The notes beneath the pieces are model-generated. The model was not told where the DNA came from. It ran no database searches and saw only the letters and a program-made list of their open reading frames with translations. A program made the position numbers and the translations under genes. From Pseudomonas guineae (GTDB lineage: Bacteria; Pseudomonadota; Gammaproteobacteria; Pseudomonadales; Pseudomonadaceae), in the NCBI RefSeq assembly GCF_900113745.1, contig NZ_FOQL01000003.1, forward strand, positions 1 through 64,000: a DNA stretch of 64,000 nt, written 5' to 3'. This document shows, piece by piece, positions 52,668-62,911 of the stretch; the first letter of the stretch is position 1; every line of letters starts with the position of its first letter.

Positions 52668-53168
52668 TCAGGGAGTTTTTGGCGTCAGCTTAGCGGTCAT
52701 TTCTGCCAGTAACTGGTTGACCTTGGGTACCGCAACTTCGAGCTTGCTCTGGGTAAGCTGGGCCGATTGCGCGGTCAGAGTCGGCATTTTTTCTAAGACC
52801 TTTTTACCCACTGGCGACTCGTAGAAGCGGATCAGCTCCTTCATTTCCTGCTCATTAAAGTTGCGGGTGTAGAGCGTGATCATATCCGGCTTTAGCTTGT
52901 CCCAACCCACCGCCTGCTGAAGAGCTGTGTTGGCCTGGGCCTGGTAGGTTTCGAGCAGGGCCTTCTCACTCTGCGGCGCGTTGCTCTCAGCAAAACGCTG
53001 GGCAAACATCTGCTGCACTTGGGCATACACCGGCACTGCCAGCTTGTCGGCATGAGCCAGGAGCAAGAAGCGCTCGGCATCGGCGGCGTGGCTTTCGGCA
53101 TCTGCCAGCACCTGAGCACTGCCACACGTCAGTATTAGGGCAGCGCAAAAGGCAAGTGAACGTGACAT
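52668..53168 (-). CDS. DUF2059 exported protein
   Basis: A 166-residue protein with a signal peptide (core LAFCAALILTCGSAQVLA; cleavage near residue 22) and a C-terminal DUF2059 region of helical repeats (RNFNEQEMKELIRFYESPVGKKVLEKMP shown by R, E, F, Y, P, G, K, K; the typical FYxSPxGxK motif). The family has no proven function. It is the first gene of a minus-strand run with bolA 4 bp behind. Upstream is a 263-bp gap to the DUF2804 gene, which points the other way. Confidence 0.85.
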   Translation of the reverse strand: MSRSLAFCAALILTCGSAQVLADAESHAADAERFLLLAHADKLAVPVYAQVQQMFAQRFAESNAPQSEKALLETYQAQANTALQQAVGWDKLKPDMITLYTRNFNEQEMKELIRFYESPVGKKVLEKMPTLTAQSAQLTQSKLEVAVPKVNQLLAEMTAKLTPKTP

Positions 53169-53431
53169 GTACTACTCCTGAACCAGAGAAAGAGCCTGTT
53201 TGACTCAACTACCGGCATTTTGTGCCCAAGCGCTCGTCCTACTCAAGCGCAGGGGATATTCCCGCTCATTGACGCTACAACTGTGCACTGGCGCACAGCC
53301 TGCTTAGAGGCCAAAATGCCAGCAATTGCCGCACTAACGCACGCCCGGGCATGCTCGGCGTATTGCCCTATTACGCTTCAATGTGCCCAGGCTTATAAGG
53401 CCAAGCACTCGTACACACATGGACGTGTCTG

Positions 53432-54442
53432 ATGAATAGTTTTGCTCAGCCTGAGCCCTTCGCAGCCCTCGCGCTATGCGACAGCCGCGGTCAACTCAAC
53501 CCCCAAGCGGTCGGCTGGTCACCTCGGCCGATGGTTGATTGCGCCATCCCAGGTCACTTCGGTCGGCGCAAACGCTGGAATCACTGGTGCATCACAACGC
53601 CGGACTGGATGTTGTCTTTTACCCAAGCCGACCTCGACTATCTGGGTTATGCCGCCGCCTATTTTCTTGACCTGGAAACCGGTCAGGCCGCCGCCTATAG
53701 CCAGTTCCACCTGTTCGGCCGCGGCCATGATCTGCCAGATCAACCGCAGCAAAGTCACGCGTTCAACCATCCTCACCTGCAATTACGCGTAGCCGAACAT
53801 GCGGGGCGCAGCCGCATCACCATCAACGCCTCGAGTGTTGGCGGTCAGCCGTTACAGGTTGATCTGGATGTCCAACGCCCGTCCCACCTGGACTCAGTCA
53901 ACTTGGTCGCCCCGCTTGGCCCGCAGTGCTTCCATGCCACCAGCCGTCATCTTGGCCTGCCCTGCAGCGGCAGCGTGCGCTTGGGTAAACAGCAGTACAG
54001 CTGCCTCACCGGGCAAAGCTTTGCCTCGCTGGACTTCGGGCGCGGCGTCTGGCCGCTCAACAGTCACTGGACCCGCGCCGCCTTCGCTGCGCCAGGCGGC
54101 ATCGCCGGTAACTTTGGCTCGGGCTGGACGGACTACAGCGGTCTATCGGAAAACACCCTGTGGTTTGGCGGCGAACTGCAGCACCTGGCTTTGCCCATCG
54201 CCATCGCTCAGTCACCGCATAACCCGTTGGCGCCTTGGCAACTGCGTAGCGCGGATGACAGCGTCAACCTGACCTTTACCCCGCGCCAACGCCACAAAGC
54301 CTATCGTCGGCTAGGTCCGTTTTATGCCGATACACGGCAGTGGTTCGGGCATTTCGACGGGGTCTTGCGTGGGCCGCAAGGCGAATGCGTGCCAGTCCAA
54401 AACGCCCTTGGCTGGCTCGGCGACACTCGCGCGCGCTGGTAG
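53432..54442 (+). CDS. DUF2804 family protein
   Basis: A 336-residue soluble protein of the DUF2804 family, so far without a proven function. The N-terminal NPQAVGWSPRPMVDCAIPGHFGRRKRWNHWCI stretch, cited here by its W-S-R/P-x and K-R-W-N-x-W elements, and the later DFGRGVWPLNSHWTRAAF and PFYADTRQWFGHFDG motifs are typical. The fold is thought to be a beta-rich, lipocalin-like one. No signal peptide or membrane segment is seen. fumC follows 116 bp downstream. Confidence 0.82.
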   Translation: MNSFAQPEPFAALALCDSRGQLNPQAVGWSPRPMVDCAIPGHFGRRKRWNHWCITTPDWMLSFTQADLDYLGYAAAYFLDLETGQAAAYSQFHLFGRGHDLPDQPQQSHAFNHPHLQLRVAEHAGRSRITINASSVGGQPLQVDLDVQRPSHLDSVNLVAPLGPQCFHATSRHLGLPCSGSVRLGKQQYSCLTGQSFASLDFGRGVWPLNSHWTRAAFAAPGGIAGNFGSGWTDYSGLSENTLWFGGELQHLALPIAIAQSPHNPLAPWQLRSADDSVNLTFTPRQRHKAYRRLGPFYADTRQWFGHFDGVLRGPQGECVPVQNALGWLGDTRARW

Positions 54443-54558
54443 AAGAGCCTCAATGTTGAACCTCTGCGCCTACTGGGCGACCTAAGCTGAGATAAGGTCG
54501 AGCCAGGTAATGGCCCGGCAACCCTCAATACTGCATGCGCATGATAAGGAGAGCCGCA

Positions 54559-55953
54559 ATGAGCCGCACTGAAACCGACAGCCTGGGCCCGATTGAAGTA
54601 CCGGATGAGGCTTACTGGGGCGCACAGACACAGCGATCATTGATCAACTTTGCAATCAGCCAAGAGCGCATGCCGTTGCCGGTGGTGCATGCCCTGGCGC
54701 TGATCAAAAAGGCTGCCGCTCGCGTCAACCAACGCATTGGCGAGTTACCTGCCGACCTGGCCAGGCTGATCGAGCAAGCCGCCGATGAGGTGCTGGCCGG
54801 TCAACACGATGCACAATTCCCTCTGGTGGTCTGGCAGACCGGCAGCGGCACGCAGAGCAATATGAACGTCAATGAAGTCATCGCCGGGCGGGCCAATGAA
54901 CTGGCCGGTAATGGCCGTGGCGGCAAGTCACCCGTGCACCCCAATGACCATGTCAATCGCGCGCAAAGCTCCAACGACAGCTTCCCTACTGCCATGCATA
55001 TCGCCGCCGCACAGGCCGTACAGCAGCAACTGTTACCGGCTATCCGTGAGTTGCGTGAAAGCCTGCAGGAACAGGCCGAGCGCCATACCCATCTGCTCAA
55101 GACCGGACGCACGCACATGATGGACGCCACGCCGATGACCTTCGGCCAGGAACTGTCGGCCTTCGTCGCCCAACTGGGTTACGCCGAAAGGGCCATCCAG
55201 GTCGCCCTGCCCGCCGTCTGCGAACTGGCCCAAGGCGGCACCGCAGTGGGCACCGGGCTGAATTCGCCACAAGGGTTTGCCGAAGCCATGGCGGCCGAAC
55301 TCGGCCCTCTGAGCGGCCTGCCACTGGTCAGCGCACCCAATAAATTTGCCGCCCTGGCGGGCCACGAGCCGCTGGTCGCATTGTCGGGCGCGTTAAAAAC
55401 CCTCGCAGTGGTCCTTATGAAGCTGGCCAATGACCTGCGCTTATTAGGCTCTGGGCCGCGCGCAGGTATTGCCGAAGTTCGCCTGCCAGCCAATGAACCT
55501 GGCAGCTCAATCATGCCGGGTAAGGTCAACCCAACCCAATGTGAGGCACTGTCGATGCTGGCCTGCCAGGTACTGGGGAACGACACCACGATTGCCTTTG
55601 CCGCGAGCCAAGGGCATCTGCAGCTCAATGTGTTTAAGCCAGTAATTATTCACAACTTGCTGCAATCAGTGCGATTGTTGGCTGACGGTTGCCATAACTT
55701 CCAGCAACACTGCATCGCTGGGCTGCAACCAGACGCTAAACGCATGGCCGAACACCTGGAACGCGGCCTGATGCTAGTGACTGCGCTGAACCCACATATT
55801 GGTTACGACAAAGCCGCGACCATCGCAAAACAGGCCTATCACGATGGCACCACCCTGCGTGAGGCCGCCTTGCAACTTGGCTACCTGAGTAACGAGCAAT
55901 TCGACGCCTGGGTACGCCCGGAAAATATGCTGGAGGCAGGACAACATGAGTGA
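54559..55953 (+). CDS. fumC: Class II fumarate hydratase FumC
   Basis: Reversibly hydrates fumarate to malate; the oxygen-stable, iron-independent fumarase. The 464-residue protein has the fumarase/aspartase signature [16 protein letters not shown] (about residue 316), [14 protein letters not shown] (about 98) and [14 protein letters not shown] (about 137). I chose the ATG at 54559, preceded by AAGGAG; the open frame begins at 54535 with another ATG. Its fumarate could come from the fumarylacetoacetase route in the same window. Its stop overlaps the next start by 8 bp. Confidence 0.94.
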   Translation: MSRTETDSLGPIEVPDEAYWGAQTQRSLINFAISQERMPLPVVHALALIKKAAARVNQRIGELPADLARLIEQAADEVLAGQHDAQFPLVVWQTGSGTQSNMNVNEVIAGRANELAGNGRGGKSPVHPNDHVNRAQSSNDSFPTAMHIAAAQAVQQQLLPAIRELRESLQEQAERHTHLLKTGRTHMMDATPMTFGQELSAFVAQLGYAERAIQVALPAVCELAQGGTAVGTGLNSPQGFAEAMAAELGPLSGLPLVSAPNKFAALAGHEPLVALSGALKTLAVVLMKLANDLRLLGSGPRAGIAEVRLPANEPGSSIMPGKVNPTQCEALSMLACQVLGNDTTIAFAASQGHLQLNVFKPVIIHNLLQSVRLLADGCHNFQQHCIAGLQPDAKRMAEHLERGLMLVTALNPHIGYDKAATIAKQAYHDGTTLREAALQLGYLSNEQFDAWVRPENMLEAGQHE

Positions 55954-56566
55954 CGCAGCAAAGAGCGGTGCAACGCCACTGGAAGGCGACGGCAAGCGCA
56001 TCCTGATGATCCTCGGTACACCGAAAAGCAGCAGTTTCTGCCATGCACTGGGCGAAGCCTATGCTCAAGGCGCGCGCAGCAAAGGTCACGTGGTGCGTCA
56101 GTTGAAGCTGGGCGAAATGAATTACGACCCCGTACTGCGAGACGGCTATGAGCACAGCCAGCAACTGGAGCCCGACCTACTGGAAGCCCAGCGGCAAATT
56201 CACTGGGCCGAGCACTTAGTATTCGTCTACCCGGTCTGGTGGGGCGGTATTCCCGCACTGCTCAAAGGTTTCTTTGACCGCACATTCTTGCCCGGCTTTG
56301 CGTTCAAGTACCGCAACCGCTCGTCACTCTGGGACAAGCTACTCAGCGGGCGCACCGCTGACCTGCTGGTGACCATGGACACGCCGCCTTGGTACTTTCG
56401 CTGGATTTACGGTGCCCCCGCACATCGGCAGATGACGCGTACCATCCTCGGTTTCAGTGGCATCAAAACCCGTCGTTTAGCCGAGTTCGCGCCGGTGCGC
56501 CCCTCCTCCGAAGAGCAACGCCAGGGCTGGCTACGCCGTGCTGAAGCACTGGGCGCTCGCGCCTAA
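55946..56566 (+). CDS. NAD(P)H-dependent flavodoxin-fold oxidoreductase
   Basis: A 206-residue flavoprotein of the NAD(P)H:quinone reductase/KefF-like group. It has [17 protein letters not shown] at the FMN site (about residues 17-33) and the group's [29 protein letters not shown] core (about 93-121, shown here by W99, W100, G101, F111, D112, R113). Such enzymes reduce quinones or nitro compounds. It overlaps fumC by 8 bp, so it is coupled to the fumarase gene. The overlap region and EamA gene to the right are convergent, with a hairpin at 56574-56594. Confidence 0.87.
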   Translation: MSDAAKSGATPLEGDGKRILMILGTPKSSSFCHALGEAYAQGARSKGHVVRQLKLGEMNYDPVLRDGYEHSQQLEPDLLEAQRQIHWAEHLVFVYPVWWGGIPALLKGFFDRTFLPGFAFKYRNRSSLWDKLLSGRTADLLVTMDTPPWYFRWIYGAPAHRQMTRTILGFSGIKTRRLAEFAPVRPSSEEQRQGWLRRAEALGARA

Positions 56567-56573
56567 CGTGCTA

Positions 56574-56594
56574 GCACAGCCGCTAAAGCTGTGC
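56574..56594. terminator. Convergent terminator between the reductase and EamA genes
   Basis: A perfect 7-bp inverted repeat (GCACAGC at 56574-56580 and GCTGTGC at 56588-56594) with a 7-nt loop that overlaps the EamA stop codon. No T-run is present on either side, so the function is inferred from position. Confidence 0.45.
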
Positions 56595-57545
56595 GACCAC
56601 GCGCACCTTGTGTGCGCGCCAACCGGCTAGTAATGAAGGGCCAAGAGCCGTCAGTGCCGACCCCAGCACCACCAACAGCGCTCCGCCATAAGCCAACCAA
56701 TTGATCTGCTCCGGCTGCACATACTCAGGCCACCAGCTGGCTGCAAGTGCCACAGAAGCAAAGGTAACCAGTGGCGTAAGCGCCAATGCCGCGCTGACCC
56801 GCGAAGCCTCCCAATGGGCCAGCGCCTCGGCAAACGCACCGTAAGCCACCAGGGTGTTCAGGCAACAGGCAAGCAATAACCAGCCTTGCAGCGGGCTCAA
56901 CTCCAGCGCCTGCAATGGATGCGCCCAGGGCGTGAGCAACAAGGCGCAGGCCAGATAAATCACCATCATCACCTGTAACGAGTTCCACACCGTCAGCAAT
57001 TGCTTCTGCGCCAGGCCGTAAAACGCCCAGACAAAGGCTGCCATTAAAACGGTCAGTACTCCGGTGGTGTACGCCGTCAGCGAACTCAGCAACTCATCCA
57101 GACGTTGGTTAAAGAACAACCCGAAACCAGCCAGCAACACCAGCAAACCCAGTGCTTGGCCAAAGCTGAAACGCTCGCGGAAGACAAACAAACTGCTGAC
57201 CAGCAACAGAATCGGCGCCACCTGAATTACCAACTGGGTCGTACCGGGGCTAAGCAGATTAAGGCCAATCAGGTAAAGCACGTAGTTGGCGGTCAAACCG
57301 GCTATCGCCAACACCAGCAGCCAGGCGCCCTTTTTGCCCAGTGGGCGAAATGCCGGCAGGCGTTTGCTGGCGGCCAGATAGGCCAGCAGAATCGAACCGG
57401 ATACCAGCAGGCGATACCAAGTCACCGTGACTGGGTCCAGTACCTGCAGCACTTGCTTGAGTTTGATCGGCAGCACGCCCCACAACAGAGCAGTTAGCAG
57501 CGCGAGAAACAGACCATAGAGCCAGCGACCAGAAGAAATATGCAT
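56583..57545 (-). CDS. EamA/DMT-family transporter
   Basis: A 320-residue drug/metabolite-transporter superfamily protein with ten hydrophobic segments arranged as two EamA repeats. The N-terminal ALLTALLWGVLPIKLKQVLQVLDPVTVTWYR, given here by W20-G21, P30 (approximate) and R-x-x-x-S, resembles RarD/EamA types. The substrate cannot be assigned; metabolite or amino acid efflux is typical. It is convergent with the flavodoxin-fold reductase gene and its TAG stop lies within a hairpin. Upstream of it are 287 bp to the DUF6316-type gene. Confidence 0.83.
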   Translation of the reverse strand: MHISSGRWLYGLFLALLTALLWGVLPIKLKQVLQVLDPVTVTWYRLLVSGSILLAYLAASKRLPAFRPLGKKGAWLLVLAIAGLTANYVLYLIGLNLLSPGTTQLVIQVAPILLLVSSLFVFRERFSFGQALGLLVLLAGFGLFFNQRLDELLSSLTAYTTGVLTVLMAAFVWAFYGLAQKQLLTVWNSLQVMMVIYLACALLLTPWAHPLQALELSPLQGWLLLACCLNTLVAYGAFAEALAHWEASRVSAALALTPLVTFASVALAASWWPEYVQPEQINWLAYGGALLVVLGSALTALGPSLLAGWRAHKVRVVAQL

Positions 57546-57832
57546 GTTTATTCCGCAACCAACGCCTCAACCTTTGCCCGATGCAGGTTATAGCGCGAGG
57601 CGCATTCTAGGTCGCCAGCAGCAACCGGCACAGCCACAGCAAAGTATCCGCATGCACGGCAACTGTACTGATGGCCGAGTAGAATCAGGCCATTGCATTG
57701 ACGTCAAAATCGTAAAAAAGCGCACAAATACGGCGAATAATCGGCAAAAGCAACCATCCATCGCCAACTCAGTTAGACAGCCAGGTCGGGGTTAGACTGC
57801 ATTCAGTTGTTCATTTTGCGCGAGGTTCACCC

Positions 57833-58042
57833 ATGTTCGGTCAACGTACTATCGATCACAGCCCTGGCACCCACTATCGCAGCGAACGCGTCAGTGCGGT
57901 CAACGGCCAATACTTCTTCTCCACCCGCGAAGGTTCACTGGAGGGCCCATACTTCACCCGAACCGATGCTGAACGTGAGATTGCTTTTTATATCCGGCGA
58001 ATGATTCAAGCTAACGAAATAATTGAAAGTCGCGCGTTTTAA
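57833..58042 (+). CDS. Small DUF6316-type protein
   Basis: A 69-residue soluble protein. The pattern YRSERVSAVNGQYFFSTREG, cited here by its key residues, followed by EGPYFTRTDAEREIAFYIRR is the DUF6316 type found in pseudomonads, from memory. No function is established. It contains no membrane segment or signal peptide and may be a small regulatory or structural factor. The ATG at 57833 follows GGTTCACCC; an AGGTTC sequence is a weak ribosome site. A 17-bp-arm terminator follows at 58056-58095. Confidence 0.75.
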   Translation: MFGQRTIDHSPGTHYRSERVSAVNGQYFFSTREGSLEGPYFTRTDAEREIAFYIRRMIQANEIIESRAF

Positions 58043-58055
58043 ACCCCCGAATCTC

Positions 58056-58095
58056 AGCCAATAAAAACCGCGATTACTCGCGGTTTTTATTGGCT
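58056..58095. terminator. Strong bidirectional terminator
   Basis: A perfect 17-bp inverted repeat (58056-58072 and 58079-58095) with a 6-nt loop, and arms that contain five A then five T flanking a GC core. On each strand it yields a GC-stem followed by U-run, so it ends the small gene at 57833 and the convergent thiolase gene. Confidence 0.85.
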
Positions 58096-58191
58096 ATACA
58101 GCGATGGGTCTTGCACAGAGTCTTTGGATGGGCAGCCGCTTCTCGCCCACAGCCCTTGCCTACAGACCGGTGGAAAGCTCGTAGAAGCGAA

Positions 58192-59376
58192 TCAGCGCAC
58201 CGCTTCGAACAACCCGGTTGCGCCCATGCCGCCGCCCACACACATGGTCACAATGCCGTAACGCAGATTGCGCCGCTGCAACTCACGCACCAGATGGCCG
58301 ACTTGGCGCGAGCCGGTCATGCCAAACGGGTGGCCGATGGAGATCGAACCGCCATTAACGTTGTACTTGGCATTGTCGATCTCCAGCCGGTCGCGCGCGT
58401 ACAGGCACTGCGAGGCGAACGCCTCATTGAGTTCCCACAGGTCAATATCGGCAATGCTCAGGCCCTTGACCTTGAGCAGCTTGGGCACTGAGAACACCGG
58501 GCCAATGCCCATTTCATCCGGTTCACAACCGGCAGCAACAAAACCGCGGAAGAACGCCAATGGTTTGAGGCCCAGTTCGAGGGCTTTTTCCAGGCTCATG
58601 ACCAGGGTCATCGACGCGCCGTCGGACAGCTGTGACGCATTACCCGCGGTTACCGAACCGTCATCGGCAAATACCGGTTTGAGCGCGGCCAGGCTTTCCA
58701 GCGTGGTATCAGCACGGTTGCAGTCATCGTGGGCAACGATGCCATCGACGATGCTCTTGTCACCGGTGGCCTTATCCTCAACCTGGTACTTAACGTGCAT
58801 TGGCACGATTTCATCGTCGAACAAGCCATCGGCCTGAGCCTTAGCGGTGCGCTGCTGACTTTGCAGAGCATAGGCATCCTGCGCTTCACGGCTGACGTTG
58901 TAACGACGGGCGACGATTTCCGCGGTCTGCCCCATCGGGTAATAGATGCCCGGCACCTCTTTTTGCAGACGCGGGTTGAACAGGTTCTGCGTGTTCATGC
59001 TCTTCATGGTCATGGTGATCGACTCGACGCCGCCAGCCACGATCACATCACTGCAGCCGGACGCCACCTGGTTGGCGGCGATGGCGATAGCCTGCAAACC
59101 CGATGAACAAAACCGGTTGAGGGTCATACCCGCCACGTTGGTACCCAGGCCCGACAGCACAGCAACGTTACGGCCGATGTTCATGCCTTGCGCGCCTTCA
59201 TTGGAACCGGCGCCAACGATGCAGTCATCGACCAGCGCCGGATCAATGCCGGTACGCGCCAGCAGGGCATTAACGCAATGGGCCGCCATATCGTCTGGAC
59301 GGGTCAGATTGAACTTGCCGCGAAAAGACTTAGCCAAACCGGTCCGTACGCTGTCAACGATCACCACTTCACGCAT
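58192..59376 (-). CDS. Acetyl-CoA C-acyltransferase (thiolase)
   Basis: A 394-residue thiolase of the FadA/AtoB type. The nucleophilic cysteine is in NRFCSSGLQAIAIAANQV (near residue 88) and the second and third motifs, GGSISIGHPFGMTGSR and CVGGGMGA, carry the catalytic His and second Cys. It degrades 3-ketoacyl-CoA or condenses acetyl-CoA to acetoacetyl-CoA. The substrate length is not apparent. I chose the ATG at 59376, with GAGGTG upstream. It is not adjacent to a fadB-type gene. It lies downstream of the polyphosphate:AMP phosphotransferase gene, an order I recall from P. aeruginosa. Confidence 0.92.
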   Translation of the reverse strand: MREVVIVDSVRTGLAKSFRGKFNLTRPDDMAAHCVNALLARTGIDPALVDDCIVGAGSNEGAQGMNIGRNVAVLSGLGTNVAGMTLNRFCSSGLQAIAIAANQVASGCSDVIVAGGVESITMTMKSMNTQNLFNPRLQKEVPGIYYPMGQTAEIVARRYNVSREAQDAYALQSQQRTAKAQADGLFDDEIVPMHVKYQVEDKATGDKSIVDGIVAHDDCNRADTTLESLAALKPVFADDGSVTAGNASQLSDGASMTLVMSLEKALELGLKPLAFFRGFVAAGCEPDEMGIGPVFSVPKLLKVKGLSIADIDLWELNEAFASQCLYARDRLEIDNAKYNVNGGSISIGHPFGMTGSRQVGHLVRELQRRNLRYGIVTMCVGGGMGATGLFEAVR

Positions 59377-59474
59377 GCTGCACCTCATTGTCATCGGGTT
59401 AAGTTGCCCAAGAGAATAAGACCGAACAATCTCAAGCGGCGACGATCATTCACTCGCTGTATGCGCGTCCATCC

Positions 59475-60962
59475 TCAGTCTTTGCCGAATGCTGTCTCAA
59501 GCGCCTCATTAATGGTGCGCAATACCTTGATCCGGGCAAAGCGTTTGTCATTGGCTTCCACCAGCGTCCAGGGGGCAATTTCCGTGCTGGTACGGTCAAC
59601 CATATCGCCTACTGCATCGCGGTACAGTGGCCATTTCTCTCGATTTCGCCAGTCATCTTCGGTGATCTTGAAGCGCTTGAAGGGAATCTGCTCGCGGGCC
59701 TTGAAGCGCTCTAACTGGGTTTGCTGATCAATCGATAACCAGAATTTCACCAGCACCACGCCGGCTTCGCTGAGCTGCTCTTCAAAGTCATTGATCTCGC
59801 CATAGGCCCGCAGCCAGTCACCAGGTGCACAGAAGCCTTCGACCCGCTCCACCAGCACACGGCCGTACCAAGAGCGGTCGAACACGGTGAACTTACCGCG
59901 CGCTGGAATATGCCGCCAGAAACGCCATAGATACGGCTGCGCACGTTCTTCTTCAGTCGGCGCAGCCACCGGCACGATACGGTACTGGCGTGGATCGAGC
60001 GCACCAATCACCCTGCGAATCGCCCCGCCCTTGCCCGCGGCATCGTTGCCTTCGAACACCGCGATCAGCGAATGCCGACGCATGCGTTTGTCACGCATCA
60101 GGCTGGAGAGCCGCGCCTGCTCACTGATCAGTTGCTCGGTGTAGGTGTCTTTGTCCAATGCCTGGTTCATGTCCAGACTATCAAGCAGCCCGTGCTCACC
60201 CAGGCTGGAGGTCAGCGGTGCAGCATGGGGATGGGGCAGCGGCCTGCTCTTTGCCTTCAGCGCGGCTTGCAGGCCATCGAGCAGGATGCGCCCGACAGTC
60301 AGACTGCGGTAATACTCATCCACCCCTTCAACCACATACCAGGGTGCGTAATCGCGGCTGGTTCGGCGCAATATGCGCTCACCAACACGCACAAACTTGT
60401 CGTAGGTTTTCGATTGCTGCCAGTCCAGTGGGCTAATCCGCCAGCTGTGCAACGGATCGTCCTGCAGCGCTTTAAGGCGCGCCTTCATATGCTGCTTGGA
60501 CAGGTGAAACCAGAACTTGAAGATCAGCGTGCCCTCGTCACAGAGCATGCGCTCCATCCCAAGCGTGGTGTCGATGGCCTGGTCGAGTACCGCATTCTTG
60601 ATACGCTTATGCACGCGCCCTTGCAGCATCTGGCTGTACCAGTTGCCAAAAAAGACGCCGATGCGCCCCTTGGGCGGCAGTTGTCGCCAGTAGCGCCAGG
60701 CGGACGGACGCGCCAGCTCCTCATCAGTTTGCTGGTCGAAGGTGTTGACCTGAATCAGCCGAGGGTCCATCCACTCGTTGAGCAGCTTGACCGTCTCACC
60801 CTTCCCCGCCCCTTCAATGCCATTAATAAGGATGAGCACGGCAAAGCGGCCCTGCTGCTGCAGCTCGTACTGGGCCTCCAGCAGTGCCTCACGCAGGGCT
60901 GGCGCCTCGGCGTCGTAGGTGTCTTTATCGATGCAGCGGCCAATCTCGGCAGATTCGAACAT
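59475..60962 (-). CDS. pap: Polyphosphate:AMP phosphotransferase (PPK2 class II)
   Basis: Phosphorylates AMP to ADP using inorganic polyphosphate. The 495-residue protein has two tandem PPK2 domains. The N-terminal copy (about 10-240) carries the Walker A-like GIEGAGKGETVKLLNEWMDP motif, quoted here in part. The C-terminal copy (about 265-490) has FEGNDAAGKGGAIRRVIGALDP, the Walker B/lid DRSWYGR and the RFWRHIP segment. The second domain is the fuller one; the first has FGNWYS in place of DRSWYG, consistent with class II enzymes where it is inactive. No signal peptide. It is followed in the same direction by the thiolase gene 99 bp on. Confidence 0.92.
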   Translation of the reverse strand: MFESAEIGRCIDKDTYDAEAPALREALLEAQYELQQQGRFAVLILINGIEGAGKGETVKLLNEWMDPRLIQVNTFDQQTDEELARPSAWRYWRQLPPKGRIGVFFGNWYSQMLQGRVHKRIKNAVLDQAIDTTLGMERMLCDEGTLIFKFWFHLSKQHMKARLKALQDDPLHSWRISPLDWQQSKTYDKFVRVGERILRRTSRDYAPWYVVEGVDEYYRSLTVGRILLDGLQAALKAKSRPLPHPHAAPLTSSLGEHGLLDSLDMNQALDKDTYTEQLISEQARLSSLMRDKRMRRHSLIAVFEGNDAAGKGGAIRRVIGALDPRQYRIVPVAAPTEEERAQPYLWRFWRHIPARGKFTVFDRSWYGRVLVERVEGFCAPGDWLRAYGEINDFEEQLSEAGVVLVKFWLSIDQQTQLERFKAREQIPFKRFKITEDDWRNREKWPLYRDAVGDMVDRTSTEIAPWTLVEANDKRFARIKVLRTINEALETAFGKD

Positions 60963-61039
60963 GCTTCACTCCCTGACAATATCGCTTAAGCCTAGTGGAT
61001 AAGCAGTGGCTAGGGTGGGCCGAGCCACTGTCAACACGA

Positions 61040-61348
61040 CTAACGCCGAGTAATCAGTCCTTGCTTAGCTATTCGCGTCAGCTGGCGCACAGTTTCTTCC
61101 AGCTGCGCCGCCGTCGGCGCCTGAATCACCGCCATATCAAAGTGGTTGCTGGCAAAGCGCGCCAAGGACTCGCCATCGTGGACAAAATTGATCAGAAAGG
61201 TGCGCGGCCCCGCCCAGCGCTTCGGCCAGCCGTCGAGATAACGCAGCAGCGTTGGCTGGTGACTGCCACCAAGAAGGATATTGGGGTTGCGCTGAATCAG
61301 CCCGGACGTGATGGGGGCCAAACGGATAAGCGGTTGGGGACAAAGCAT
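61040..61348 (-). CDS. Hypothetical protein upstream of pap
   Basis: A 102-residue soluble protein that I do not recognise. Visible features are a hydrophobic middle segment (PRTFLINFVHDGESLARF), a conserved-looking FDMAVIQAPTAAQLEETVRQL helix and a basic end (LITRR). It has no signal peptide, membrane helix or known catalytic motif. It lies 77 bp upstream of pap in the same direction, so cotranscription is likely. The start at 61348 is an ATG preceded by GGAGACACACC, a good ribosome site. Confidence 0.6.
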   Translation of the reverse strand: MLCPQPLIRLAPITSGLIQRNPNILLGGSHQPTLLRYLDGWPKRWAGPRTFLINFVHDGESLARFASNHFDMAVIQAPTAAQLEETVRQLTRIAKQGLITRR

Positions 61349-61676
61349 CGGTGTGTCTCCGCCTCATTGGGTCCGCTGGGCAGCGGTGAGAGGCGACACC
61401 GAACCAGCGCTTTAGCGGTATTTCGAAGCCTCAGTAGAGGACTTCTGAGGGTTGTGCATTGAGCAAGCAACCCGGCGCCCCGCAAGTAGCTGTTTAAATC
61501 GGCGCATGGGTTGGCATCCTAGAGAAGCTCGCGCAAAGCTGTCAATACACAACCCCAACAGCCAGCGGTATCCATCGCTGCTCGGTAGGCGCAAAAAACA
61601 GCGCGTTTATCTGCAGTTAGCTGACGCATACGGTGCCGTGCGACACGCAATTGGGGCCTGACTTAACCCTTGTACC

Positions 61677-61691
61677 GTTACGCTGCGTAAC
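61677..61691. promoter_or_regulatory. Palindromic upstream activator site candidate for lipA
   Basis: GTTACGCTGCGTAAC, a perfect 7-bp dyad with a single central base, about 90 bp before the sigma-54-type promoter. Its outer sequence (TTGT...AACAA) is also partly dyad. This is the arrangement expected for an enhancer-binding protein such as CbrB/LipR. The assignment to that regulator is an inference. Confidence 0.5.
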
Positions 61692-61777
61692 AAGCACGCC
61701 AGCCGATAAACCGTAAAAATCCTTTAAATTCGACGAAAACAGCTGAAACAGAGCTCTTCAGCTGAATTTTTGGCTGC

Positions 61778-61793
61778 TGGCATGCTTTGTGCC
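61778..61793 (+). promoter_or_regulatory. Sigma-54-type promoter of lipA
   Basis: TGGCATGCTTTGTGCC keeps GG and GC at exactly the -24/-12 spacing (10 nt between) and matches TGGCAC-N5-TTGC at most defined bases (C-to-T at one position, T-to-G at another). It lies 92 bp before the lipA ATG. Lipase genes of related pseudomonads are RpoN-dependent, as I recall. Confidence 0.6.
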
Positions 61794-61837
61794 ATCAATT
61801 AGAGGCTGAAGCACGCGCCACGGGATGGGCGTTTTAG

Positions 61838-62830
<993 letters not shown>

Positions 62831-62911
62831 AGACTCGTCAGGGGCTGGATGCAGCCCCTGGCGTCATTGCGCCCAATCGCTCAACTGGATGACCCGTATT
62901 AAAGAGTCCCT

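Noticed and set aside
61452..61661. 69-codon open frame in the lipA upstream region
   Set aside because: No ribosome site, no family resemblance and unusual composition with many Arg and Cys; most likely chance.
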